Source: JANSYL01 sp965229695 | GTDB lineage: Bacteria; Pseudomonadota; Alphaproteobacteria; Rhodobacterales; Rhodobacteraceae | DNA: 64,000 nucleotides | Direction of reading: 5' to 3' | Assembly (NCBI GenBank): GCA_965229695.1 | Contig: OZ245921.1 | Coordinates: 3,286,001 to 3,350,000, forward strand | In this document: positions 41,398 through 49,692 of the stretch, piece by piece | Numbering within the stretch: the stretch's first letter is position 1 | Layout of the letters: each line of letters begins with the position of its first letter | The notes under the pieces: model-generated | What the model saw: the letters and a program-made list of their open reading frames with translations, nothing else | The model's database searches: none | What the model was told of the DNA's origin: nothing | Position numbers and translations under genes: made by a program

Positions 41398-41832
41398 GTG
41401 CTGGTTCAACAAATCCTAAAGACAAAATCCGACGATGGGGTTGTCACCGTGCAGCCGGGCAGCACGATCGGAGATGTGGCAAAGCTGTTGGCATCGCGCA
41501 AGATCGGGGCCGTTGTGGTCTCACCCGATGGCAAGGCGGTGCGTGGCATTGTGTCAGAGCGCGATATCGTGCGGGATTTGGGCAACCGTGGTCCCAGCGG
41601 GCTAAGCGACCGGGTGGATACCGTGATGACCAGCGAGATCGTCACCTGCACGCGTGACGAAAGCTCGGACAGTGTTCTGGGGAAGATGACCAAGGGCCGT
41701 TTCCGCCATATGCCGGTGATGGAGGGGGACGATATGGTCGGCCTCATCTCCATCGGGGATGTCGTGAAAGCGCAGCTGTCCAAGCTTGAGATGGAAAAAG
41801 AAGCGCTTGAGGGCATGATCAAAGGCTTCTGA
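41398..41832 (+). CDS. CBS-domain pair protein
   Basis: 144 residues made of two CBS motifs (TIGDVAKLLASRKIGAVVVSPDGKAVRGIVSERDIVRDL and SDSVLGKMTKGRFRHMPVMEGDDMVGLISIGDVVKAQL). Such stand-alone pairs bind adenine nucleotides or SAM and act as regulatory modules. The start is GTG with GGGGAGGG upstream. It follows the LysR gene by 45 bases; no linked target is obvious. Confidence 0.9.
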   Translation: MLVQQILKTKSDDGVVTVQPGSTIGDVAKLLASRKIGAVVVSPDGKAVRGIVSERDIVRDLGNRGPSGLSDRVDTVMTSEIVTCTRDESSDSVLGKMTKGRFRHMPVMEGDDMVGLISIGDVVKAQLSKLEMEKEALEGMIKGF

Positions 41833-41844
41833 TCACCCCAAATT

Positions 41845-41935
41845 CCTTTTGCGGCGACAAAGCCCGTCAGGATCGGTCGGTTGGGGGCCGGTTCGGGCCT
41901 GACCCCGACCGATTTGTGATCGGGTTGCAAACCGC
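41845..41935 (+). other. Structured intergenic region before coaD
   Basis: ATCGGTC pairs with GACCGAT and inner GGGG with CCCC, around an inner GGCC/GGCC step. It could be a terminator of the CBS gene without a T-run or a leader structure of coaD. Confidence 0.3.
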
Positions 41936-41987
41936 CGCCGCAAATGTTTCGTTGCGCCCCGAGAGATGAGCGGCCAGAGGCAAGGCT

Positions 41988-42482
41988 ATGCGGACAGGGC
42001 TTTATCCCGGGACATTCGACCCCATCACCTTGGGGCATATCGATATCATCAGGCGCGCCTGCACACTGGTCGACAAGCTGGTCATCGGCGTTGCGATCAA
42101 TCGCGACAAGGGCCCTTTGTTCAGTTTGGAAGAACGTGTCGCCATGGTCGAAGCGGAATGCGCCAAACTGTCCGAGATGACCGGGACCGAGATTGTCGCC
42201 CATCCCTTTGAGAACCTGCTGATCAGTTGCGCCCGCGATGTCGGGGCTCAGATCATCATTCGCGGCCTTCGGGCCGTGGCCGATTTTGAATATGAGTTTC
42301 AGATGGTTGGCATGAACCGGAAACTCGATTCCGAGATCACCACCGTGTTTCTGATGGCCGAGGCTGACCGCCAGGCCATCGCCTCGAAACTGGTGAAAGA
42401 AATCGCGCGGCTCAAAGGCGATATCGCGCCTTTTGTGACCCCCGAGGTCAAAGACGCGCTCTACGAAAAATTCCCGCGCTAA
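41988..42482 (+). CDS. coaD: Phosphopantetheine adenylyltransferase
   Basis: 164 residues, usual length. The nucleotidyltransferase start LYPGTFDPITLGHIDII has the TxGH motif, and VAINRDKGPLFSLEERVAMV, LISCARDVGAQIIIRGLRAVADFEYEFQM and FLMAEADRQAIASKLVKEIARL are family blocks. It makes dephospho-CoA in the fourth step of CoA synthesis. AGGCAAGG is upstream of the ATG. The two cyclophilin genes follow closely. Confidence 0.96.
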   Translation: MRTGLYPGTFDPITLGHIDIIRRACTLVDKLVIGVAINRDKGPLFSLEERVAMVEAECAKLSEMTGTEIVAHPFENLLISCARDVGAQIIIRGLRAVADFEYEFQMVGMNRKLDSEITTVFLMAEADRQAIASKLVKEIARLKGDIAPFVTPEVKDALYEKFPR

Positions 42483-42512
42483 GGCGGGCATAACCCCAAA
42501 GGATTATCCGAT

Positions 42513-43013
42513 ATGACCGAGATCAAAGATCCCGAAAACACCATCCTGATCGAGTTGAAAGATGGCACCGTGACCATCGAACTGATGCCCGATGTGGCCC
42601 CCGAACACAGCACCCGCATGAAAGAGCTGGCGCGCGAAGGCGCGTATGATGGCGTGGTGTTTCACCGGGTGATCGACGGTTTCATGGCGCAAACCGGCGA
42701 TGTGCAGCACGGCAAAGACGGTGGCAATCTGCGCATGGCGGGCACGGGCGGGTCGTCCAAGCCCGATCTGCCAGCCGAGTTTTCCAAGCTGCCCCATGAT
42801 CGCGGCACCCTTGGCGCGGCGCGCTCGTCAAACCCGAACTCGGCCAACAGCCAGTTCTTCATCAACTTCAAAGACAATCATTTCCTGAACGGGCAATACA
42901 CGGTCTATGGCCGCGTGATTGACGGGATGGAGCATGTCGATGCCATCACCCGGGGCGAGCCGCCCGCGAACCCGGACAAAATGATCTCGATGAAAGTCGC
43001 CGCCGATGCGTAA
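42513..43013 (+). CDS. ppiB: Cytoplasmic cyclophilin peptidyl-prolyl isomerase
   Basis: 166 residues, no signal peptide. Cyclophilin motifs are GVVFHRVIDGFMAQTGDV, SSKPDLPAEFSKLPHDRGTLGAARSSNPNSANSQFFINF and GQYTVYGRVIDGM. It speeds proline isomerisation during folding. The stop overlaps the start of the next, exported cyclophilin by eight bases. Confidence 0.94.
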   Translation: MTEIKDPENTILIELKDGTVTIELMPDVAPEHSTRMKELAREGAYDGVVFHRVIDGFMAQTGDVQHGKDGGNLRMAGTGGSSKPDLPAEFSKLPHDRGTLGAARSSNPNSANSQFFINFKDNHFLNGQYTVYGRVIDGMEHVDAITRGEPPANPDKMISMKVAADA

Positions 43014-43605
43014 TTGGATCGCATGCGGTCTGTTCTTGGCCGGGGCGGCGCCCGCCCTGGCCACCGGGATTGAAATCGATGTGGCGGGCGAAGCCGAAGG
43101 CACAATTGTCATCGACCTGTTTGAGGAGGTCGCGCCTGCCCATGTTGAGCGCATCACCACCCTTGCAGCCGAAGGCGCCTATGATGGCATCGTTTTTCAC
43201 CGCGTGATCGATCGGTTCATGGCCCAAACCGGCGATGTCGAATTTGGCCGCTTGGGCCAAGACATGCGCTATGCGGGGCGCGGCGGGTCGCAATATCCGG
43301 ACCTAGAGGCCGAGTTTTCCGATGTGCCTTTTGAACGCGGAACCTTGGGGATGGCGCGGTCGAACGATCCAGACTCGGCCAATTCCCAATTCTTCATCAT
43401 GTTTGGCCCGGCCCCACATCTTAATGGGGCCTATACCGTGTTTGGCGAGGTGGTCGACGGCATGGATGTGGTCGACGCGATCAAGCGCGGTCGCGGCCGG
43501 AATGGCGCCGTGATCGGTGAGCCAGATCGGATCGTTGCAACACGTGTTTTGGATTTCGATCCCGAGGCACCCGTGATCGAGGATGAGGCCGGGACAGACG
43601 GCTAG
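43006..43605 (+). CDS. ppiA: Periplasmic cyclophilin peptidyl-prolyl isomerase
   Basis: 199 residues. Signal peptide MRNWIACGLFLAGAAPALA, then a cyclophilin domain (GIVFHRVIDRFMAQTGDVEFG, SDVPFERGTLGMARSNDPDSANSQFFIMFG) and an acidic tail (VIEDEAGTDG). Paralogue of the cytoplasmic enzyme encoded just upstream, with which it overlaps, so the pair arose by local duplication or long-standing operon pairing. It acts in the periplasm. Confidence 0.93.
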   Translation: MRNWIACGLFLAGAAPALATGIEIDVAGEAEGTIVIDLFEEVAPAHVERITTLAAEGAYDGIVFHRVIDRFMAQTGDVEFGRLGQDMRYAGRGGSQYPDLEAEFSDVPFERGTLGMARSNDPDSANSQFFIMFGPAPHLNGAYTVFGEVVDGMDVVDAIKRGRGRNGAVIGEPDRIVATRVLDFDPEAPVIEDEAGTDG

Positions 43606-43627
43606 ATCCGCACGGCGTCAAATGGTT

Positions 43628-43666
43628 GCGCCGCAGCTGTGCTGCGCCGCCCTGCGCGCGCAGGCT
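43628..43666. other. GC-rich inverted repeats after ppiA
   Basis: GCGCCGCAGC…GCTGCGCCGC and CTGCGCGCGCAG form consecutive hairpins after the ppiA stop. There is no T-run; they may end transcription with help or stabilise the 3' end. Confidence 0.35.
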
Positions 43667-43684
43667 GACGCCTGCCCGCGAAGA

Positions 43685-43707
43685 TGCGTATTTGCGGAAA
43701 GATGAAG
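43685..43707 (+). repeat. Dispersed gene-end motif, variant copy
   Basis: TGCGTATTTGCGG then AAAGATGAAG matches the motif at 63421-63445 with two changes. It lies between ppiA and the ABC-F gene. Confidence 0.6.
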
Positions 43708-43752
43708 CCAGGGGTGCTTGACGCCATCGGGTCCGAGATTTAGCTGCCGAGC

Positions 43753-45582
43753 ATGGCGCGCGCACCCCTTTTGCAATTGAGTGATATCTCGCTGACCTTT
43801 GGCGGCGATCCGGTTTTTGCCGATCTGTCTTTGGTGGTGCAGGGCGGCGATCGGCTGGCTTTGGTGGGGCGGAACGGATCAGGCAAATCCACGCTGATGA
43901 AGGTGATGGCAGGCCTGGTGGAGGCGGATGCCGGATCGGTGGTGAAGCCTGACGGCGTCTCGGTTGGGTATCTGGAGCAAGACCCGCAGTTTGAAGGCTT
44001 TGCGACCCTGGGCGATTTTGCCGCCGCCACGCTGGAGCCGGGGCAGGAATGGCGGATTGAGGCCGTGGCCGAAGGGCTGAAGCTGCGTTTGGAGGCTGAG
44101 TGTCGCCAAGCTTCGGGCGGGGAGCGGAGGCGCGCGGCCCTGGCGCGGCTTTTGGCCGAAGCGCCAGATTTGATGCTGCTCGACGAGCCGACCAACCATT
44201 TGGATATCGAAGCGATCACCTGGCTGGAGCGCGAGTTGGCGCAGACCAAAGCTGCTTTTGTTTTGATCAGCCATGATCGGGCGTTTCTAACCGCGCTCAC
44301 ACGTGGGACGCTTTGGATCGATCGCGGGGCCGTGCGGCGGCAGGACAAAGGCTTTGCCGATTTCGAGGCCTGGCGCGACAAAACCTGGGAGGAGGAAGAC
44401 CTCGCCCGCCACAAAATGGACCGCAAAATCAAGGCCGAGGCGCGGTGGGCGGTCGAAGGCATCTCGGCCCGGCGCAAGCGCAACCAGGGCCGGGTGCGCG
44501 CGCTTCAGGCTCTGCGCGCTGAGCGGGCGGCGATGATCCGACGCCAGGGCACCGCGGCCATGGCGCTGGAGGCCGGCCCGCAATCGGGCAAGCGGGTGAT
44601 CGAGGCCAAAGGCATCGCCAAAAGCTACGACGGCGCGCCTGTGATCGCGCCCTTTGATCTGCGCGTTTTGCGCGGGGATCGTGTGGCCTTTGTCGGGCCG
44701 AACGGGGCGGGCAAGACGACGCTTCTCAAGATGCTGACGGGCGAGATCGCGCCGGACCACGGGCAGGTCACGCTTGGCACCGGGATCGAAATGGCGGTGT
44801 TCGATCAGGCCCGTGCGGCGCTTGACCCCAATGCGACGCTTTGGGAAAGCCTGACCAATGATCCGACGATTGGCGTAAATGGCCGGTCGGATCAGGTGTT
44901 GGTGCGTGGCGTGCCAAAACATGTGGTCGGCTATCTGAAAGAGTTCCTGTTTGACGATGCCCAGGCCCGCGCGCCGGTGCGGTCCTTGTCGGGCGGGGAA
45001 AAGGCGCGGCTTTTGCTGGCACGGATCATGGCGCGGGAATCGAACTTGTTGGTTTTGGACGAACCGACCAATGATCTGGATGTCGAGACCCTGGATCTTT
45101 TACAAGATTTGCTTGGGGAGTATTCCGGCACGGTTCTGTTGGTCAGCCATGACCGGGATTTTCTGGACCGGGTGGCCACCAGCACCGTCGCGCTGGAGGG
45201 CAAGGGTCGGGCCACCGTCTATGCCGGTGGTTGGTCGGATATGCAGGCGCAACGCGGGGTGGTTGATCCAACCGCAAGCGTGTCTCGGAAACCATCAAAA
45301 AAGCCGATAAGCGCTCCCAAGCCTGCCGTCGAAAAACCGGCGGCGAAGACGGGCTTGAGCTTCACTGAACAGCATCGGTTGAAGGAACTGCCCGGCGTGA
45401 TCGCACGCCTGGAGGCAGAGATGGCGAAACTGTCTGAGCTTTTGGCCGATCCCGATCTATACAGCGCGTCCCCGGTCAAGTTTCAAAAGGCGACCGAGGC
45501 TTTGGCTGAACGGCAAACAGCCTTGGAAGCAGCCGAAGAAGAGTGGCTGCTGCTGGAAGAAAAGGCCGAAAACGCCGGTTAG
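43753..45582 (+). CDS. uup: ABC-F family ATPase (Uup type)
   Basis: 609 residues with two ABC domains in one chain and no membrane segments. Walker A loops are GRNGSGKST (~40) and GPNGAGKTT (~315); signatures ASGGERRRAAL and LSGGEKARLLL; Walker B LLDEPTNHLDIEA and VLDEPTNDLDVET. The C-terminus (~520-609) is a charged coiled coil after a Lys/Pro-rich linker, the Uup layout. ABC-F proteins act on ribosomes or on DNA/RNA branch structures. Its last four bases overlap the stop of the convergent transporter gene. Confidence 0.93.
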   Translation: MARAPLLQLSDISLTFGGDPVFADLSLVVQGGDRLALVGRNGSGKSTLMKVMAGLVEADAGSVVKPDGVSVGYLEQDPQFEGFATLGDFAAATLEPGQEWRIEAVAEGLKLRLEAECRQASGGERRRAALARLLAEAPDLMLLDEPTNHLDIEAITWLERELAQTKAAFVLISHDRAFLTALTRGTLWIDRGAVRRQDKGFADFEAWRDKTWEEEDLARHKMDRKIKAEARWAVEGISARRKRNQGRVRALQALRAERAAMIRRQGTAAMALEAGPQSGKRVIEAKGIAKSYDGAPVIAPFDLRVLRGDRVAFVGPNGAGKTTLLKMLTGEIAPDHGQVTLGTGIEMAVFDQARAALDPNATLWESLTNDPTIGVNGRSDQVLVRGVPKHVVGYLKEFLFDDAQARAPVRSLSGGEKARLLLARIMARESNLLVLDEPTNDLDVETLDLLQDLLGEYSGTVLLVSHDRDFLDRVATSTVALEGKGRATVYAGGWSDMQAQRGVVDPTASVSRKPSKKPISAPKPAVEKPAAKTGLSFTEQHRLKELPGVIARLEAEMAKLSELLADPDLYSASPVKFQKATEALAERQTALEAAEEEWLLLEEKAENAG

Positions 45583-46022
45583 GCGCGCCCGGCCATCTGG
45601 GTCAGCGCAACGCCGCCCGCCATCACCAAAATGCCGCCCAGCCGCACTGCCGTCAGCGGTTGCACCTGCGCCCCGAAGAGCCCGAAATGATCTATCAGTG
45701 CGGCGGATATTAGCTGTCCCAAGAGTACAAAAAATACCGCGTTTCCAACGCCAAAGGTGGGCGCGATGAAGGTGATCGACAACACGTAGAATGCGATCAA
45801 CACGCCTGCCATGAAGAGATGCAAGGGCTGCCCGATCACCGCCCGCAAGGCGCTTGGGCCGGTTATCAGCGTGACGGCGGTCGCGCAGACCGTGGCGACC
45901 AGAAACAGGATCAAAGCCGCCGCCGCGGGTGAGCCGATATTGGTGCCCAACCGCGCGTTCAAAGCGGCAAGAACGGGGATGCCGATCCCCGCCAAAAGCA
46001 TGATTATCGCTTGGCTGGCCAT
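45579..46022 (-). CDS. DMT-family membrane protein, YdcZ/DUF606 type
   Basis: 147 residues with five membrane helices, a half-size EamA-like unit (LLAGIGIPVLAALNARLGTNIGSPAAAALILFLVATV). The glycine-rich end RLGGILVMAGGVALTQ is typical. AGGAGG lies just before the ATG at 46022; an ATG seven codons earlier has a weaker site. Such proteins probably work as dimers; substrate unknown. Convergent with uup. Confidence 0.87.
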   Translation of the reverse strand: MASQAIIMLLAGIGIPVLAALNARLGTNIGSPAAAALILFLVATVCATAVTLITGPSALRAVIGQPLHLFMAGVLIAFYVLSITFIAPTFGVGNAVFFVLLGQLISAALIDHFGLFGAQVQPLTAVRLGGILVMAGGVALTQMAGRA

Positions 46023-46039
46023 GGGGCCTCCTTTGTTGG

Positions 46040-46735
46040 TCATGAGCAGAGCCCCCGTGTCGGGATTCCCTCCCAGGGCAGATAGGTGGCGGCTTGATCC
46101 GCGCGGGTTTGCCAGGGCGTGACGGGCATAACCTGGCCGATCAATTGTTCCAGCCGGGCGGTGCGAGCACCGGTGGGATCGGTGGCGCGGCAGCAGACGT
46201 ATTCTTCAACCAGGCTCGCCTGCGCCTCATACCCGTAATCCAGGAATTGCCGATTATCGCTGGTGTCGAACAGATAGGGGTCTTCGACGCGGGCGTGTTC
46301 TTGGGCCACGCGCAGCGGATGATAGCCGGTGATGGCGCGGTTCTGCCATTGCCAGACATGGGTCATCTCATGGGCAAAGAACATCGCGGCATAAAGATGC
46401 TGCTGGCCATTGCCGCGATCGACATAGTTCGGCGTGTTGAAATCCGGGCGCACATGCATGGTGTTGAACAGAACCAGCCCGGCGGTGCGGCCTTCGACTA
46501 CGCCATTCTCCGGCGGCGGGATCACGCGCTCGCGGCAGGTGGTGCGCGGGCGGGCGGGGTAGCGCTGCACGTTCAGCCCGATCAGCGGGTTTTCCACGAT
46601 CCGCACCGGGGCGGGGTCAAAGCTGTCACCTTGCAGGGCGGCCATGTAAGCGGCCTCCGCCTCGGTCAGGGGGCGGCCACAGGCAGCGAGCACAAAGCTC
46701 AGCAAGATCAGCAACAAGGCGCGCATGCCCTCCAT
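46040..46735 (-). CDS. Lipoprotein with HExxH metalloprotease-like motif
   Basis: 231 residues. A lipoprotein signal (RALLLILLSFVLAACG) puts the acylated Cys at a LAAC box. The centre holds FFAHEMTHVWQWQ, a zinc HExxH motif; a downstream Glu in YGYEAQASLVEEYV could be the third ligand. The flanking sequence resembles the DUF4157-type putative peptidases. The start is one of two nearby ATGs (46735 or 46726); the frame upstream is not coding. It is divergent from the tandem cytochromes. Proteolytic activity is inferred from the motif only. Confidence 0.75.
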   Translation of the reverse strand: MEGMRALLLILLSFVLAACGRPLTEAEAAYMAALQGDSFDPAPVRIVENPLIGLNVQRYPARPRTTCRERVIPPPENGVVEGRTAGLVLFNTMHVRPDFNTPNYVDRGNGQQHLYAAMFFAHEMTHVWQWQNRAITGYHPLRVAQEHARVEDPYLFDTSDNRQFLDYGYEAQASLVEEYVCCRATDPTGARTARLEQLIGQVMPVTPWQTRADQAATYLPWEGIPTRGLCS

Positions 46736-46857
46736 GCTGATCGGCCTGGGCGTCTGATGCAAGCGGGGTTTGATGCGGATCAAGGCGCGTGGGGAGGGGC
46801 GCACGCAGGTTTGATCCAAGTGGGGGCGTTTTGACAGACGCAATTGGAGGAGCGGTG

Positions 46858-47259
46858 ATGAGATCCAGCTGCATCGGAGTGATACCCCTGGCGCTTGCGC
46901 TTGGCACAGGCGCGATGGCGCAAGACGCGGCGCGGGGGACGGTGCTGTACCAAACCCATTGCGCAGTGTGCCATGGTGAAACCGCGCAAGGTGATGGGCC
47001 GATGGCGGAGGTTTTGACCTTGCCGGTACCGGATCTGACCGCGCTTTCGGGGCCGGATGGCTTCCCCTTGCTGCGCGTTATCGGGCGTATTGATGGGCGC
47101 GATCCGATCCTGGCCCATGGCGGGCCGATGCCGGTTTTTGGCGAATGGTTTCAAGGCGATGGCGCGGATGTCGCCATGGCGGGGCCGGGTGGGCAGCCGG
47201 TGTTGATGAGCCGTCCGATTGCGGATTTGGTGGCGTTTTTGATCGAGGTGCAGCGATGA
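46858..47259 (+). CDS. Small periplasmic cytochrome c
   Basis: 133 residues. A signal peptide ends at GAMAQDAARG, followed by heme motif CAVCH and the axial Met in HGGPMPVFGEW. One heme, class I. The ATG at 46858 is preceded by GGAGGAG. Its stop overlaps the start of a second, similar cytochrome (ATGA), and the two share the phrases GDGPMAEVL/GGGPMAEVL and IDGRDPIL-HGG, so they arose by tandem duplication. Confidence 0.92.
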   Translation: MRSSCIGVIPLALALGTGAMAQDAARGTVLYQTHCAVCHGETAQGDGPMAEVLTLPVPDLTALSGPDGFPLLRVIGRIDGRDPILAHGGPMPVFGEWFQGDGADVAMAGPGGQPVLMSRPIADLVAFLIEVQR

Positions 47260-47645
47260 GAGCGCTTGGTGTGATCGCCGCCCTTTGCTTGGCCGCCCCG
47301 GCTTTGGCGCAAGACGCCGAACGTGGCGCGCGGCTTTACGATCAGCATTGCGCCGTCTGCCACGGGATCGACCTGCGCGGTGGCGGTCCGATGGCCGAGG
47401 TCTTGCTGGTGCCGCCCCCCGATCTGACGCGGATTTCCCAACGATATGAAGGCTTTCCGCGCGTCGGCATCGCCTGGATCATCGATGGGCGCGACCCGAT
47501 CCTAAGCCATGGCGGGGGCATGCCGATCTTTGGATATGTGTTCGGCGAGATGAGCGCGGTGATGCGCAGCCCCGGTGGCCAAACCCTGCTGACCGCGCCC
47601 GAGGTGGTGGATCTGGTCGAGTATCTGGAAAGCGTGCAGGACTAG
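47256..47645 (+). CDS. Small periplasmic cytochrome c, tandem paralogue
   Basis: 129 residues. Signal peptide MRALGVIAALCLAAPALA, heme motif CAVCHG, axial Met in HGGGMPIFGYVF. It is coupled to the first cytochrome gene by a four-base overlap, suggesting they are made together and perhaps form a two-heme relay. The oxidase or dehydrogenase partner is not in the window. Confidence 0.92.
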   Translation: MRALGVIAALCLAAPALAQDAERGARLYDQHCAVCHGIDLRGGGPMAEVLLVPPPDLTRISQRYEGFPRVGIAWIIDGRDPILSHGGGMPIFGYVFGEMSAVMRSPGGQTLLTAPEVVDLVEYLESVQD

Positions 47646-47689
47646 GCACAAGCCGTACACACCCCGTACACACCCCGTGCAGACGCGGA

Positions 47690-48094
47690 TCAGGGCAGGG
47701 CGAGCGTGGCCGAGGCGCGCGCGACGGGCTTTCCGTTGTCTTCCGCGCTGAGGGCTGCTTGGGCAAAAGCCAGCGATCTGCCCGCCCGGATGATTTGCGC
47801 CTGACACAGGATCGCGGGGCCGGTGCCGGGGCGCAGGAACTGGGTGTGCAGATTGGTCGTGGCCGCGGGGATGAACACGCCCCTATGCCCAGCTAAGGCC
47901 AAGATCATCGCGGTGTCGGCCATGGCCATCAGCGCCTGGCCCGAGACAATCCCGCCCATCCGCGCCAGATCGGGGGTGAGCGGCATGCGCAGGGTCGTGG
48001 CCTCGGGCGACACCCGCGTCACGGTGAGGTTGAGCGCTTGCACCCAAGGGGCGAAGTGATCGGCGAGACAGGTTTGCAGGTCGTCGGGCGTCAT
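47690..48094 (-). CDS. PaaI-type hotdog thioesterase
   Basis: 134 residues. The hotdog-fold thioesterase pattern is DLARMGGIVSGQALMAMADTAMILAL, with the following strands TTNLHTQFLRPGTGPAILCQAQIIRAGRSLAFAQAAL. It probably hydrolyses aryl- or acyl-CoA thioesters. The ATG of MTPDDLQT is used; the longer frame upstream is not conserved in style. I see no ribosome site before this ATG, so the start is less sure. Confidence 0.82.
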   Translation of the reverse strand: MTPDDLQTCLADHFAPWVQALNLTVTRVSPEATTLRMPLTPDLARMGGIVSGQALMAMADTAMILALAGHRGVFIPAATTNLHTQFLRPGTGPAILCQAQIIRAGRSLAFAQAALSAEDNGKPVARASATLALP

Positions 48095-48211
48095 GGGGTG
48101 AGGGTAGGGGGATCGGGCGGGGCGAGGCAAGACGCAGCCATCCCCAATGTTGACCAAACCCACCCGGACGCTTTTGATCATCACATTAGATGACGAATTT
48201 GGAGTGGTTTG

Positions 48212-48658
48212 ATGCCCAACGACCAAGAATACTTCAAAAGTCTGATCTCTCTGCTGGAATCGGACAAACAACAGATGATGTTGCTGGTGGGGTTCGAAAT
48301 CGGGCTGCCGGTTTTGACGCTAAAGGATCTGTCCTTTGGCAAGGTGGTGTTCGACAGCGGGCAAACGGCGCCGCCCGAGTTGCGCTTGTGGCTGGGTGTC
48401 AGCATCGCCTTCTTCCTGATCGCCGCGCTGTGCCATACGGCGTATATGCGGCGTGTGCATCTGAACACATTTGCGGTGGCCAGACTGATGCTGGAAACCG
48501 GCGTCGGCCAAGATGCCCGGACGCTTTTATTCGACGAAAGCAAAGGCCTTTGGGCGCGGCATGGCGGCAAGTATCGGCTGGGGATGCTGGCGCTGAGCTT
48601 GGCGCTGTTTGCCTATGGCGGGTTTGTCTGGACACATTTGAGCGGGTTGGAGGGATAG
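48212..48658 (+). CDS. Small membrane protein, function unknown
   Basis: 148 residues with two membrane helices (LRLWLGVSIAFFLIAALCHTAYM and YRLGMLALSLALFAYGGFVWTHL) and a charged segment between (~85-122). GGAG lies seven bases before the ATG; a TTG one codon earlier is less likely. No family recognised. It sits alone between the thioesterase and the NYN gene. Confidence 0.65.
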   Translation: MPNDQEYFKSLISLLESDKQQMMLLVGFEIGLPVLTLKDLSFGKVVFDSGQTAPPELRLWLGVSIAFFLIAALCHTAYMRRVHLNTFAVARLMLETGVGQDARTLLFDESKGLWARHGGKYRLGMLALSLALFAYGGFVWTHLSGLEG

Positions 48659-48801
48659 GTCGGCGCGCTGTTTGGTGAATGGGTGAGGCGGCTTGGGCGG
48701 TGAGTGTCGCCTGCACCGCGACATTCATTCAGGGGCCAAAGCCGGAACAGCAGCGAAGCTGACCGCTTCTCGCACATCGCTTGCGCTATATGCTGTCAGC
48801 C

Positions 48802-48862
48802 AAGGGGCCAGCGCTTGCCTGAGCCTGCGCTTGCGCGGGCGAACCGGCAGGCGCTGGCCTTG
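48802..48862. repeat. Long imperfect inverted repeat after the NYN gene
   Basis: CAAGGGGCCAGCGCTTGCC pairs with GGCAGGCGCTGGCCTTG around ~26 bases, a stem of about 17 pairs with small bulges. It starts directly downstream of the NYN stop. It could be a terminator or the scar of an insertion. The remaining 140 bases of this gap show nothing clear. Confidence 0.6.
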
Positions 48863-48870
48863 ACACGGAA

Positions 48871-49692
48871 CTAGCCAAAACCCGCTCTTGGGTATCCCAT
48901 GTTTACTCTCAAAAAAAGATCAGCGTGAATTGGCGTCCGGCACTCTGTCCATCTGTAGTCGCCACTACGTTCGGCTTCAGGCGAAACAACGATGCAGGTG
49001 CCTTCCTTTGTTTGAACAGTTAAGAACTTGCCGAATTCATTTTCGACTATTTGCTTTTGACCGAACGTAAGGATTTGGTGCAGCGGCTGTGCGTTGTTAC
49101 GACCTGTCTGCAACATGTTCCCGAAGGCGACACTCAAAAAGCTAGAACTGAGAAAATATGAGTTGTCGGCGGCGTCCCTTACGCGTTTGGCAACGCTGCT
49201 TTTGTCTGGGTTGTTGAACGATACTACATGTGTGGTTACGCCTTCGCTAACCAACGCATGAATTAGCGGCAAAAGATCACCGTCACTTGTGAAGATTGCA
49301 CAAGAATTCATCGTTTTCTTTGAGGCGCACTGCATAGCTTCGACGGCAAGGTAAACATCGACGCCTTCTTGTTTTCTGCGGCCTTGGACTTCGACAAGCG
49401 GTGTTTCTCGAAAAACCGTACGCGGCCTTGCTCTAATCCGCGATATGTAGTCGGGAGGATCTGCTCCGGCCTTTACGGACGAGTAAATGTAAAAGCGTTC
49501 GCAGAACGCGCGAAAGACTTCGAGTACATCCAACAATGAGAACTCGTCAATCTGGCTCTCATCAATCCCCCGCACCCTTAGGCTGCGTTCCAAGGAATGC
49601 TTTACGTTGTCGGCGTCTACAAATGCTAGCATAGGTGCCCGAGTATGAGTCAGACCATTGTGGATTGTCCGCCAACTATCCCCATCGCTCAT
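48871..49692 (-). CDS. NYN-domain protein (PIN-like putative ribonuclease)
   Basis: 273 residues. The NYN/LabA pattern of acidic residues is present: FVDADNVKHSL near residue 25, EGVDVYLAVEAM (~110) and FTSDGDLLPLIHALVSEGVTTHVVSF (~135). These Asp residues coordinate metal in PIN-like nucleases. The C-terminal ~90 residues have no recognised domain. Base composition is clearly lower in G+C than any neighbour, near half by eye, and codon use differs, which suggests recent acquisition. Yet its ATG overlaps the parE stop (ATGA), so it is translated with parE. RNA cleavage is an inference. Confidence 0.8.
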   Translation of the reverse strand: MSDGDSWRTIHNGLTHTRAPMLAFVDADNVKHSLERSLRVRGIDESQIDEFSLLDVLEVFRAFCERFYIYSSVKAGADPPDYISRIRARPRTVFRETPLVEVQGRRKQEGVDVYLAVEAMQCASKKTMNSCAIFTSDGDLLPLIHALVSEGVTTHVVSFNNPDKSSVAKRVRDAADNSYFLSSSFLSVAFGNMLQTGRNNAQPLHQILTFGQKQIVENEFGKFLTVQTKEGTCIVVSPEAERSGDYRWTECRTPIHADLFLRVNMGYPRAGFG

